Source: Mangifera indica
Lineage: Eukaryota; Streptophyta; Magnoliopsida; Sapindales; Anacardiaceae
Length of the DNA stretch: 64,000 nucleotides
Assembly (NCBI RefSeq): GCF_011075055.1
Contig: NC_058150.1
Span: 11,437,408-11,501,407 of the forward strand
Reading direction: 5' to 3'
In this document: positions 11,451 through 22,974 of the stretch, in pieces
How the letters are laid out: every line of letters begins with the position of its first letter
Position numbering within the stretch: the stretch's first letter is position 1
Program-made: the position numbers and the translations under genes
Notes under the pieces: generated by a model
Seen by the model: the letters and a program-made list of their open reading frames with translations, nothing else
Told to the model about the DNA's origin: nothing
Database searches by the model: none

Positions 11451-13320
11451 TTTGTCTTACTCACCAATAAATGGATTTGTACCTTATTATATGTTGTATA
11501 AATTGAATTTATATCATAGTTTAACGGTTGCATAGACTATGATATAAAAGTTCGTATCAACAAATTTATTGTTGTTTTTTTATGTTTCCAAAATTTATAT
11601 TCTAAGTAATACTTAGAGTTGATTTATATCTATCAAATCAATAATTCATGTATAAGCAATTAAGTATTAGCAAGTATAAAAAATTAATGTCATAAATTAA
11701 AAATAAAATAAATTATTTAATTATTTAATTATATGATAACATATAAACCTGTTAATATTTATTATTTGAATATATAATATTATTATATAATAAATCTCTA
11801 TCTTTAAAATAACACCAAATCACTATATCCCTCCCAATGATTGATTAAATGATGAATTTCTAACTTTTAGGTTTCAAAATGTCAACTTTCCACAAATTGT
11901 CCAATTTCATTGGTGAATTATGTTTGGTTTCATTGAAATGACTAATTTACCAAATTATTAAAATTACTAAATTATCATTAACACTTAATATAATTATTTA
12001 CTTATTCATATATTCTTACAAATTAAAAAAATTTATCAGTTAAACCCCTAAAAATATTAAAACTCTAATTAACTTTAAAATATTGAATTTTGTTAAGTTA
12101 TTTATAAGTGCAATTATAATTTTTAATATTATTGAGGAGTATATTGAAATTTTAAAAAATTTGAAAACACCCCACACTTTCTAAAATTTTTTTAAGAATG
12201 CTATTAAAAAAATTATTAACATCTTTAATATGTTTAAAAACAACTATTCAACCCCAAACATACATCATTTTGAAAAGAAAAACTGAATAGAAACATCTAT
12301 GCAAAATGACTTTTTCACCCTTTCAAACATACATCATTTTTATTAATAAACTAAATTTATTAATAAAAATGGATGACGGGTGAGAATATGACTTTTTAAA
12401 AGTTAAAAAAAAAGAATTGTCATCATATAAACCTAGAGTGGTAAATTGTCATTTCGCCTTAAAATTAAAATTTAAAATCTCTTAAGAAGAATTGCCGACA
12501 AACAAAGAACATAGAATATATTTTACTATATAAGTTGTAGTAAAACTATATGAATTTATTATAATTTCGCGCCTTTCATAAATAAATAATCTTCAATTAG
12601 TTGGGATAATGCTTGTAATTAAGGGACCATCATCTGAATTTATTTATTTTTTTGTCTTTATAAGTTATTTCTCATTAAGAAAATTGTATTTAACTTTTGG
12701 AATATGTTTCGGGGGTGAATTGTAAAATTACCCTTTTACTGTTGAGATTTATTAATTTCCTATGAGTTAAGTTAGGTTTTCTATTATATGTAAAAATTAG
12801 TACAAACTTAACCTGGCAAATTGGTAGGACAAGCCAGTTTATCCAACCGCTTTTCGTGATAACAATGAGGAAGCAGCTTGTTTTTGTGATGACAATGAGG
12901 CAGGGGCTGGTGGAAAAAGTGACAATAACAAACACTTCATTCTTTTATATATATTTATTAAGCATAATATTCGTAAAACTAATTGCATATTTATAAATTA
13001 TAGAAAATAAATAAATTAACTTAAGCTTTTAAAATTAGAGCAATCTTACGTGTAGCAGCCATTTCTATGAATTTATTGAACAAATCAAAAAGTGTATCAA
13101 AACATAGATTAAAAAAAATCTAACTTCTAAGAATTTTATTTAAAAAAAACATATTGTGACCTCTTCAAGCTAACCCTAATTTAGTTATGAGTTTTGATTA
13201 ATTATAACCATAGTTGATGTAGGCTTAATCCCTAAGCTCAATTGATCAAAGTCCGTATGAGTTTGGTATTTCTGGAATGGCAGATCAAAATCAAATCAAT
13301 TTATTTAAGTATACCCAAGT
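11451..13320. other. AT-rich intergenic with decayed TIR-like pieces
   Basis: No gene. At about 12331-12375 a near-perfect inverted repeat pairs TTTTTATTAATAAA with TTTATTAATAAAAA around a 4-base loop. Nearby CACCC-type words resemble inner parts of the MULE-type elements, but I could not define ends. The 12690-12935 minus-strand frame has no recognisable product. Confidence 0.4.
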
Positions 13321-13745
13321 GACTTGATTTTTAACATGTCAATAATACTATAGATAATTGTTTTTTTTTTTTTTTTTGTTAGTCTTTGTATACATTGGAA
13401 ACAATTTAACATGTCATATATTGAATTTTGTAACAAGTTTCTGACAAAACTCATTTGAACACAATACAAGGTGTTGATATGAGTCATTTTTATGATTTTA
13501 TTTGTCCACGTATTTGCATTTCTTTTGGGAGACAAGGATTACTATGCAATTTGGTTCTGTGTGTGGAGAAGAAGAAAAGAAAACTTCTTCTGAAAAATAT
13601 TACATTAATTACTTTTGAGAGAATGCAATTTTGGACTTTAAATAAGAGTCAAACTGCTAATAACTGTCACACCAATTGCCCTTCGCAGTTAAAGTAAATT
13701 GGATCAGATCAACCCGTGATAGGTGAACCTAAACCTAATATCTCT
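13321..13745. repeat. Direct repeat copy 1, possible LTR piece of old copia
   Basis: About 400 bp closely similar, in the same orientation, to 20350-20740: shared blocks include TTTGGTTCTGTGTGTGGAG, AAAACTTCTT.TGAAAAATAT and TTTTGGACTTTAAATAA.AG. The two copies flank a minus-strand copia relic, so they are probably LTR remains. I could not define TG..CA ends or a target duplication. Confidence 0.6.
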
Positions 13746-14849
13746 CACTCACATATGATTGAAGACTTGAACCAAATACTTATCCACAAAAATCTCATAA
13801 GATAGTACTTTCATACTTATAAATGTGTCATACGACCTCGCGAGTAATTTATACTTGGGAGCTAAAACTATGCATCTGTTAAGAATAACATAGTCGCTTC
13901 AATTGTATTAAAACAAAATAAAGCGCTAGACTCACAACACCCCAAACTTACTCAATAATTCTAGCTTCATTTAATTCCTCATTTATCATTATATTATTTT
14001 TCTATGTATCCATGATTAAGTCTATTCTCTCACATAAGTGACATGATCAGCCAACCAATGGACACACATAATATTTGTCTTCCTCTTATACTTGAAATTC
14101 TAAATTTAAACTTAGTTGTTTTTTTAGTCATGTTTCATAAACCGAATCATTTGTACTCATAGGTGTCATGTTAAGATAGCAACACTAAAAGTAAACATCG
14201 AACAACAATAAAGAGTCAAAAGGTACTAACATGAGATAATCCTCATAAAGTCACACATAGTGAGGGGGCAATGATTCATCCTCTCACTATTTTAACTGGT
14301 CATTTTGCTTATGCGCACATGGTATGAATCATGTGTTGCATGTGTATTTTCTCAAATGTCATTAACAATATATAGATCTCAGTTCAGTTACTACATCCAA
14401 CACTTAACCTGAGTTCTTAATTATCTTCACACTTGCAGGTATTTATTCATATTAAGAACTCACATCTAGCATTCACAAGTGTAGATATAGGGAATCTAAA
14501 TCGGTCATTTTCAAATATATCTATCCATAACCTTATCTTGATGGATCATTAAAATGACATTTTAACTTCGATAAATTTTTTCTCGAGAAATTTGTCTCCC
14601 ATTGGTATTCTCTCTCAACATCACTTTTCTCAAGAATAATGTCTCGTTTTTGCATGTTCGTTCAGTACTAAAGGCGATTGCTCATGTAAGTAAGCCAATC
14701 TCTAACTTGTGTGACATTATAATTTTGTTGAGCTAAAAACGATGTGTATATAATGAAAACCCAAGAATTTCAAAATGCAAGTTCAAATATAGAACGCACT
14801 TGAATTTATGGTTTTCAATGTTGAGCCACCAGTATAATATATAAGTTTA
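13746..14849. other. No gene; probably 3' part of the old copia relic
   Basis: No open frames with recognisable products. The position between the relic RNase H and the flanking repeat suggests decayed copia 3' sequence. Confidence 0.35.
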
Positions 14850-17800
14850 ACAACTTATCAATCATGGTCTATATAATTCAAGAGATTTAACAAGTGCATG
14901 ATATAATTTTCTTGAAACAATCTCGGTCAAAATATCAGTGACCGTGCAATGCATAGAATTATATTGTACATTCATTTTCCTCTTGAAAATGGAGTCTTTC
15001 AAAACATTATGTCTAATGTTGATATATAATTGTCTTATAAAAATTTAAAATTTTTTATTTCAATGAACAACTATTGCTCCAACAATGTACTCAGATTCAC
15101 AAATAGCCTTCTTAACTAAATAATTTTTTGCACAATCACTAAACAGGCTATATACTTGGCCTCTATTACGGATAAAGCTATGCATTTATGTTTCTTATCA
15201 CTCTAAGATATGAACCTTTTTAGAGTGAAAAAAGCATAGCCAGAAATTGATTTGCTTTGGTCTAAGTTATTTCCCTAACTGACATCTAAATAGCTAATCA
15301 AACGCAAATTCAATCTTTAATTATATAAACAATAATTCATATAGCCTTTTAAATATATCAATATTTTATAGATAACTTTTCAGTACTCTTTTCAATATTG
15401 ATTTATATCAACTAACCAGCCTAACTACAAAAATAGATGTCTAGGCATGTACGCACCATAATATACATAATACATCTGATGACATATGAATAAGTAACTA
15501 TTAACATTTATGTGCTTCCATCTTGAGTTTTGCGACATAACTCTCAACTCAATAATTCGTCATTTGATACAAGAGTATCAATACGTTCACAACTAACCAT
15601 ATTGGATTGTTTTAGAATCTTTTAAGTATTATGCTCCTATGACAGAGTCAAAAATTTCTTTGAACAATCTTTCAAGATTTAATTCCTAATATGTAATTTG
15701 CTTACCTATATCTCGCAGGTAACTATCCTTTGATGTTTATCACTTTCTTCAAATCATTTCTAGTTATCCACACATCGTCACACATATTGATAAAATTATA
15801 AATTTGTCATCAAACTTTGTCACATAGACACAGTGAGCTCGATTAATCATTTTAAAGTCATAAGATATTAAGTCTTATAAAATTTCAAATACCACTGTTT
15901 GAATGACAATTTTAGGTCATATAACGTTATTAAAGCTTACACACTCTATGCTTTAGACCTATAACAATTAGATCTATTTATTTTTTTGTCAAGTTCTCCA
16001 CTAAGAAAAGTTGTCTTGATATTCATCTAGTATAATTTTAAATTCAAATATGTTACTACAGCTAAAATCAAATATATTGAAGTAAATCTTATAAATGACA
16101 AAAACGTTATTCTTCACAATTTATACCTACTCATTGGGCATAGTTATTTGTTATAAAGTGAAATTATATCTATTTATTGAGTCATTCACCTTACAATTGA
16201 TTCAAGAAACCCACTTGTTCTCAATTGGTTTCCAACCCTGTAGTGAGTCAACCAAAACCTAGAATTTTTTTGTTTTCAATGTATTTCATTTCTTCTTCCA
16301 ATGCATCTTAATATTTTTCTTATTAAGGAATGAGACAACTTCTTTTATGATTTTAGGTTCTTCATCATTTTGGGGAGTGGTTATGAAAACCTCATTTTCA
16401 ATTTAAAACATCACTAAAGTATTTTCAAACGTTCATTCCTATACAATTGAGGATCATTGTTACTACTATCCAAAATAGATTGAAACTTAATCTCAATGCT
16501 CTTACTAGGTTGAGATGGATGAAGCAAACTATTAAAGATCATTGTTCCCACTATCTGAAATAGGTTAAAGCTCAATTGCATTTAATCCCATTGTTTGGAA
16601 TAAGTATAGATATTATCTCTTATGACTCAATTAATGGTCATTAAGTTGTACATATCCTCATTTTTCTCTCATCTCATTAAAATAAAATCTTTTATCAACA
16701 TCATCTTTATTAAAAAAAAAAATCCTCTATAAATGTAACATCTCTTGATATAATTTCGGTTAATCTTCCAGTGGAATCCTCCCTAATAAACACATACTCA
16801 TAGGGTCTTTAGCATATCTGATAAAGTTACATTCCTTTCTTCTTGGTCCTAATTTTTCAAACTCATGAAAAAAGCTAGGGGTAAATGTTGCTAATCACTA
16901 AGGTTGCAATTAATTAACTCAGGTTTAATACTTGACCATAACGCATAAGGAGTGGGAGCAACTAATTTAATAGGCACTCGGTTAAGTATATAGGTAGCAA
17001 TTAATGTCATATCATTACAAAGTGATGTTAATGTTTTGCTTGTGCCATTGTTCACCTAACCAATTCTAATAGAGTTTAATTACTCTTCTCTGCTACACCA
17101 TTTAGTTGCAAAGTTTTTGGAATTATTAGTTGCCACATTAGTCATTTTTCATTGCTTAGTTCCTCAAACTTTTCAGACAAATACTCAAGACTTTGGTCAG
17201 TTCTTAAAACTTTTATCCATTTTGTCTAATTGATTCTCAACCTCAATTATATATAATTGTCTAAAACAATCTATTGTTTTTAACTTATGAGAGATCAAGT
17301 AAATAAGGGCAAATCGAGCATTGTCATCAACACAAGTAATGAAATATGAGACACCTTCATAAACTTTACATTCATAAGAAAACATATACCTAAGTAAATA
17401 AATTGCAAATGAAGTTAAACTCCTACAGTTTTGTCAAATGGTTTTCTAGTAGTTTTTCCAGTTAGACAATGCACACACATAAGTAGTTTTATTTATGTGA
17501 AAGTTCCTAATAAACTATCATTAATCAATTTATTTAATCCGTCTTGGCCAAACGTACCCTAATTTAACATGTCATATATTTGCATTCGTATCCATATATA
17601 TAGGAGAAGTAAACAATAAAAAATTAGCATTATTATAATAAAATGTGACAAACATTGTATAACCATTCAGCCAACAAACCAAATCCATAAAAATCAAATC
17701 TATTACATTTGATAAAGTGCCAAGAGAAATTCAAATTATATCATAGTTTAAGAAGAACAAGCACTTTGACCAAGATTCATCGAATATTTGAAGTATATTG

Positions 17801-18010
17801 GATTCTATATTAGTATAAGATTTGACCACCTTGCAAAACTTATTTACTCATGTTCGTTCCTCTTACTGTAACCCTTATGTTGTTCCTTACATATATCTAA
17901 TTCACCTTCTTCAGAATTCGACAGAAATCTACTAAAGTTATTCTATAATGAGTTACTTGATCGGTGGCTTCTAAGTCTAAAATCCAAATAGGATAATACT
18001 CAGTAATTAT
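14850..18010 (-). pseudogene. Ty1/copia pol relic, heavily decayed
   Basis: Minus-strand remnants appear in copia order. Protease-like WILDLEATDQVTHY is at about 17990-17930 (the family motif is DSGAxxHM, here DLEATDQV). An integrase core fragment at 17385-17197 includes YFITCVDDNARFALIYLISHK and IEVENQLDK. An RT active-site relic CDDVWITRNDLKK is at about 15760. RNase H residues lie at about 15200-14880. Stops and frame changes are frequent, so this copy is far older than the copia at 42231. Flanking direct repeats at 13.3 and 20.4 kb are its probable LTR remains. Confidence 0.65.
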
Positions 18011-19576
18011 GATAGTACTGAAAATAAAGTTTCATTACTTTATGTAGAATAAGACAATATCATTTTTAGCTCCATTCATTGCTTATATTACAACTATCTA
18101 TTTTTTTTTCTTCTTCCAGTACATTTGTTGTTCTCTCGTTTCAAACTCTTGTTCTTGTTCTTTGAGCATTATACGACCTCCTTCCCCTACTTGGAGTTAA
18201 GTCACTCACTTTTGAAACTTGACTCTGTAATGTATGCATGAGCACCAAGTCTAATTGTCATAAGGGCACTTGTCCTCTAGTTCTATAGGGCAAGAACTAC
18301 TAACAAAGGTTCTTATATTCTTATTATGGGTCATATACACCTACATACACTCCCACTTTCGGGAAGAGATATCTTTACAAAATGAACCTTTTGTTCATTT
18401 GTCAGGTTGCATTTAACTAACTTCAGTTTCATAATCATATTTGACATTATATCAAATTTAATGATCAATTGCCTTTATTTGGGGATTGTAGTTTCTCTAA
18501 ACTTTTTTATCAAAACCATACTTATAGCATATGTAATTGAACATTACTAGTATTCGTATACCAAATAATTATTCATGGAATTAGTAAAGACATCACACAA
18601 AGTGAGTCTTGCTTCTTACATACGTGATGTGCATCCACATCATGTTTGTGTAAGGCACCATTCAAGTTTTTATCCCTTAGTCAGTTGTGACTTTATCTTA
18701 ACTTGATCTACAATGTCCAAAGTTTTTTGCTTATCTAGAATATTATGCATTTTAAATGTTATATGTTGGAATTACCCCTATTTAGTATCATTGTCATTTA
18801 AATCAGCCATCACGCCCTAGGATGTTATGATTAACTAGATCACAGAGAGATATATCAGACACAACTCAATCAATGCACTCAAGTAACATTAATTGTCGCA
18901 ATTACCAATTAAAATTTTAAATATCTCACATAATGCATAAAATCGAAAGTTAACTATGTTTCCAATCATTTTCCATTACTCAAATGTTTGACATTTTAAA
19001 ATTCAATCTATTTGTACTAATATTAATTTTGGATAAAAATTTCACTAAATTCTATCAATCTGAAAATTCTCACATATAACATATATAAAATATATGATGC
19101 AACAAATGTATTATTTATTATGACTAAGACCATTTTATCAACTCATATCATTCTTAAAGTCACTTTATCCATGATAAAGTCTTTATGAAATTTGTGGTGG
19201 GTCAAATACCTTGCATTTTGTTAATTTAGGAATGACGTCAAAACAGTGGATTTTCTCTCATACATTACTAAGCATTACCTTTTAGCAAGCTGTAATGTAT
19301 TCGCTCAGTCCCAAAAATTTTTAAATTCTTGTCCCAAATAAGATCATTAATTATGCGGCTAATAGTCAAACATGAATATTATTAGACTATGTACTATCTT
19401 TTTTCTAATTAAAATAGGATAATTGATTATATATAGTCTCAACATGCATTATTAGATCATCAAATAATCATATCATATACACAATATGGTGATCTCTAAT
19501 CAACAAACTCATATGAATTAGAAACATATGTTTTGAAATACTAATATGTGTTTTCGGGAGTCAAAATGAGGTATTA
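18011..19576. other. Probable decayed gag/leader region of the copia relic
   Basis: No gene can be read. By position this would be gag and leader sequence of the minus-strand copia relic, but I could not identify a gag motif. Confidence 0.3.
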
Positions 19577-19880
19577 CATGCCTTTACGTGCACTAGGACC
19601 CACGAAACATATTCCACGCACAGATCCAAGCATCACACAGTTGCCACGCTCTAGAAAAGGGTTTCAAAGGCCAAAACGCATTGAAAGGAGTTGCTCACAC
19701 ACTATCACGTGCCAAAATACAGCCTTACGTGCCTTCACTTGCTGAGTCGATGTCACACGCTTTAGAAAAGGGTTTCATGGGCAAAAATGCATCGAAAAGA
19801 GTTGCTCACGCACTATCATGTGCCAAAATACAACCCTACGTGCCTTCACTTGCCGAGTTGATGTCACATGGGTCAAGAGT
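19577..19880. repeat. 111-bp tandem repeat array, about 2.5 copies
   Basis: GAGTTGCTCAC occurs at 19688 and 19799, a period of 111 bp. Units share CACTATCA.GTGCCAAAATAC, TACGTGCCTTCACTTGC and AGAAAAGGGTTTCA. A partial, more diverged unit precedes them. The small open frames here are by-products of the repeat. Confidence 0.85.
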
Positions 19881-20079
19881 GAGCTGCACGTACCTCTACG
19901 CACTTGGAGAAGACTTTTGCACACTACTACGTGTTGATGTCATAATTAACCATTGACCTTTATTGATCATTGTCGTTGATCAGTCAACGGTGATTAGTCA
20001 AAGCTTTGACCATTGACCGATCAACTGACCCAATGGGTATTGATTGGTTCGGGTTGAACTTGGTTGATTACGAGTTGAC
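19586..20079. promoter_or_regulatory. Cluster of ACGT cores and W-box cores
   Basis: Six ACGT cores (19586, 19707, 19727, 19838, 19888, 19929), one within a CACGTG G-box. Then six TTGAC W-box cores on either strand (19953, 19983, 19997, 20006, 20013, 20075) within 127 bp. ACGT cores are bZIP/bHLH sites and TTGAC is the WRKY site core. The location next to a probable LTR piece suggests LTR regulatory sequence, which is inference only. Confidence 0.4.
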
Positions 20080-20349
20080 TCGTTAACCAAACGGGTTAGG
20101 CAATTAGGTTTTCCTAACCCGATTGCTACTCGATTTTATGCGATAAACCTTAATTCTTTGGCCGTTTAATTAGGCAACTTCTGACGATTTTTCGACAATG
20201 GGACCATAGGGCTTTTGTACCCTCTAGTTACTCATCCTTATCAAACCGACGATGTCCTCCAACGATGTCATATTCCAACGATAAGAGGGCTAGTAAATAT
20301 GCCTTTTTGGTCTCGAACTCGGCTCTAAATCCGTCAATGTTGATGTTAT
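20080..20349. other. No gene; adjacent to the LTR-like repeat
   Basis: Less AT-rich than its surroundings, with no coding potential that I can support. Possibly part of the same LTR as the regulatory cluster to its left. Confidence 0.3.
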
Positions 20350-20740
20350 TTCAACTTGATTTTTAATTTAAAACATGTAAAACAATTCCAAACAACTATC
20401 CAAGATGTTTTCTATCACCAATTTCATGCAATTTCGGCCTAACTTCAAGTTTGTGATAAAACCCATTCGAACACGATATAAGTTGTTGACGTGAGTTATT
20501 TCCCACGTACTACATTTCTTTTGAGAGACAAGAACTACTATACAATTTTGGTTCTGTGTGTGGAGAAAAAGAAGAGAAAACTTCTTTTGAAAAATATATG
20601 TTAATTGCCTTTGAGGGAAGACAGTTTTGGACTTTAAATAAAAGTCCAACTACCAATAACTTCTATACCAACTGTCATTAATAGTTAAAGTAAACTGAAT
20701 CAGGTAGACCCATCATAGGTAAACCTAGACCTCATAATAT
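20350..20740. repeat. Direct repeat copy 2, possible LTR piece of old copia
   Basis: Partner of the repeat at 13321-13745, same orientation, with conserved blocks such as GTTCTGTGTGTGGAGAAAAAG and TTTTGGACTTTAAATAAAAG. The minus-strand frame at 20368-20649 is not a recognisable protein. Confidence 0.6.
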
Positions 20741-20811
20741 ATATATAAAATTTTCTTTTTTTAATTTACTATTTTGCCCTCTCTTTCACAACAATTAGAC
20801 ATGATTTAAGT

Positions 20812-21104
20812 GGCTGAATGATATTTTGTCCCCACAATTTTCCATCCTTGCTTCCAAAAACACCCAATCTTAACACCAAATTTTCGAATTAAGTTGTTAA
20901 GCTTGACTGTAAAATAAAAGAGATTCCCCGAGAGTTGGGGTAGGTTTTCTGTTATGTATGAGAGGTGAATTGACAAAATTACCCTTTCACTATTATATTA
21001 ATGTCTGAATTGGAAAAAAAAATGTTAAAAAGTCAGTCGGGCGTTTTTGTGGGGGGGGGGGGGGGGGGGGGGGGAGAAGATTGGGGCCAAAATATCATTC
21101 AACC
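20812..21104. mobile_element. Short TIR element (MITE-like) with G24 tract
   Basis: Termini GGCTGAATGATATTTTGTCC and, read inward from the right, GGTTGAATGATATTTTGGCC match at 18 of 20. Length 293 bp, non-coding. A run of 24 G (21051-21074) lies next to the right terminus. No clean target duplication. Confidence 0.55.
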
Positions 21105-21349
21105 TAAATTTAAATACTAATTTGTAAAATTCTAAGTGGTGATAAATTTGATGGATTATAGCCTAATAATTTTTTTAAGACTATACAAGGTATTGACCCG
21201 GATAAGAGGTTGGCCCGGTCAGAGATCGGTCTAACTGTAAAAGAGCCAATTGGTAAAAGAATAGTTCAAGTTCTAATTATTACAAAATTTATTTGCATGC
21301 AGATGATTGAATCAAAATAATTCCTTTTAAAATTCAATATCTGTCATAG

Positions 21350-21585
21350 GGCAAGATGAATGTTTTATCATGTTCCATCAACATACTAGAGGAGCTATGG
21401 GAGATATCTAGTGTGAAAGTAGACCAATACTTTTATTGGCAAATAGGAGGTTTCCAAGTGCTTATTACTTGTTGGGTTATCATTGCAATTGTTTTAGGTT
21501 CAGTCCATATAGCTGTTCGGAATTCACAAACCATTCCTATTGTTAGTCAGAATTTCTTTCAGATTATCAATCAATTTGGCAATAG
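21350..21585 (+). pseudogene. atpI: Plastid-derived atpI fragment (NUPT)
   Basis: From the ATG at 21356 the frame begins MNVLSCSIN and includes [17 protein letters not shown] and AVRNSQTIP. This is the N-terminus of chloroplast ATP synthase CF0 subunit a (AtpI). Relative to the plastid protein, four residues after GGFQV are missing. That is consistent with a 12-base deletion between short direct repeats. Similarity fades after NFFQ at about 21585, so this is a nuclear integrant of plastid DNA and not a gene. The open frame runs to 21754 through unrelated sequence. Confidence 0.85.
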
Positions 21586-21733
21586 CGAAATAAAAAGATT
21601 ACTAGTAATACGTGCTACTCTTACTAAAGTGTATATCCTTGTAGATATTAATATATCACTCACCACTCTATTAAAAAACAATGATTTTAATCTAAATACA
21701 AATGGTTTGAATGAAATCATAAGAATACACATA

Positions 21734-22213
21734 GGGGACATTTGGTTTGGGTAATGTTTTATTATAAAAATAAAAGATTACTTTGAAAATAAATTACTTA
21801 GAAGATTACTGAGTATAAATTATTACTATGTTTGATAAAATTTGGTAGATATAAATAATTATTGTGTTTAATTAAAAGTAATAAAAGATTACTAGTAAAT
21901 TATTTTACTTAAATATCCTTCAATATAGTTATTTTTAAATATTTTTTATATTATTTGTCATATTAATTAAAAATAAATTTATTTTTGTCTCAAAAAATTA
22001 ATAAATAATAATATAATTATAATAAAATCAAGATTACCTCGATAATTTTTAAATACCTAAGGTGAAAATGGTAATCAGATTACCACATATATTACCTGTC
22101 ATGTCAGCATTGGTAATAGAAGATTATTATAATATTTTATTACTGACAAACCAAACAAAAGAATAAAAGATATATTACCAAAGTAATCTTAAAAAACTCA
22201 AACCAAACGCCCC
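21734..22213. mobile_element. MITE with GGGG.C.TTTGGTTTG termini
   Basis: 480 bp between GGGGACATTTGGTTTG and the inverted GGGGCGTTTGGTTTG. The interior is AT-rich with many GATTAC/GTAATC words. The flanks both read ATA, a possible 3-bp duplication. That would suit a PIF/Harbinger (Tourist-like) element although TAA/TTA is the usual target. It sits between two plastid-derived fragments. Confidence 0.6.
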
Positions 22214-22235
22214 ATATTATACATTTTACTTCCCT

Positions 22236-22308
22236 GGGATTGTAGTTCAATTGGTCAAAGCTCCACTCTATCAAGGTCAAAGCTGTGAGTTTAAAGATCA
22301 GAGTAATG
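22236..22308 (+). pseudogene. trnD-GUC: Plastid-derived trnD-GUC pseudogene
   Basis: GGGATTGTAGTTCAATTGG starts exactly like plastid tRNA-Asp(GUC), and the anticodon region CTATCAAGG is still recognisable. The variable and T arms have decayed and the acceptor no longer pairs, so it is not a working tRNA. Confidence 0.75.
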
Positions 22309-22640
22309 ACATTCAATGAATTCTCGATGGAGTTGGTTCTCATCATTCAGTTCTCATCATTCAAAGACTACAAGTGTAATAGGTGCATCCATCGACAAAA
22401 TGATCACCCTGAGATGATCAACTTATAACTATTGAGAACAAATCAAATCAAATAGTTTCATTTCTTGATCTTTCTGACTTACTCTTACGGAACCAAAGTC
22501 GAAAAGATTGAAAAATAATCAATCATTCACAACCAGTGATAAAGGATTCCTCAAAAAGTTAAAGATCAGTGATCCCTTTTAGCACTTTAAACCAATCAAA
22601 TGTGACTCACAATCCAATGTGATTCGCAAGTTCACTCAGT
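22309..22640. other. Probable further plastid-derived sequence
   Basis: Words such as AAGGATTCCTCAAAAAGTTA resemble plastid intergenic sequence, in line with the adjoining trnD copy. Alignment to a plastome is needed to set borders. Confidence 0.4.
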
Positions 22641-22920
22641 AAATCAATCTAATCTAATAACTAATTAAACTTTAAACATTAACCTGAACTGGACTAATCA
22701 CTAGATCCCGTTCAAACCAGACAAAAATAAAACTTTAAACATCAGCCTTGCCCGGGTTGTATAAAACTCCGGTGGAGTTAGAATATACAAAATTACATAG
22801 TTTAATTCCAAAAACAAAATCCAATACAGCCAGAAATCTTAAGTTCATCGTATTTACTTGCATCAGATTACTGGCCATTTTGTGACTAGTGAGAGAGGAT
22901 TCAAATTGGATTCTAAGGCG

Positions 22921-22974
22921 TCAAGTACCTTGCCAGTTTACAACGTTTAATTTTTCTTCAATGAATGTAGCAAC
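22921..22974 (-). CDS. Candidate terminal exon (VATFIEEKLNVVNWQGT, stop)
   Basis: The acceptor GCCGCAG lies just before 22974. Seventeen codons then TGA at 22923-22921. It joins in phase 0 with the candidate exon at 23300-23235. The coding look is good but the link to the SAP-like gene is inferred, and it could be the tail of a separate gene. Confidence 0.4.
   Translation of the reverse strand, partial: VATFIEEKLNVVNWQGT

Noticed and set aside
19577..19880. CRISPR-like array
   Set aside because: Only 2.5 adjacent units with no unique spacers, and the DNA is eukaryotic.
19548..19956. Small plus-strand ORFs with similar residues
   Set aside because: They arise from the 111-bp tandem repeat and not from a duplicated protein domain.
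21585..21754. Longer AtpI protein up to 21754
   Set aside because: Residues after NFFQ do not match AtpI, so the frame is open by chance.
22236..22308. Functional tRNA-Asp gene
   Set aside because: The start matches plastid trnD-GUC, but the T arm and acceptor pairing are decayed, so it is a plastid-derived pseudogene.
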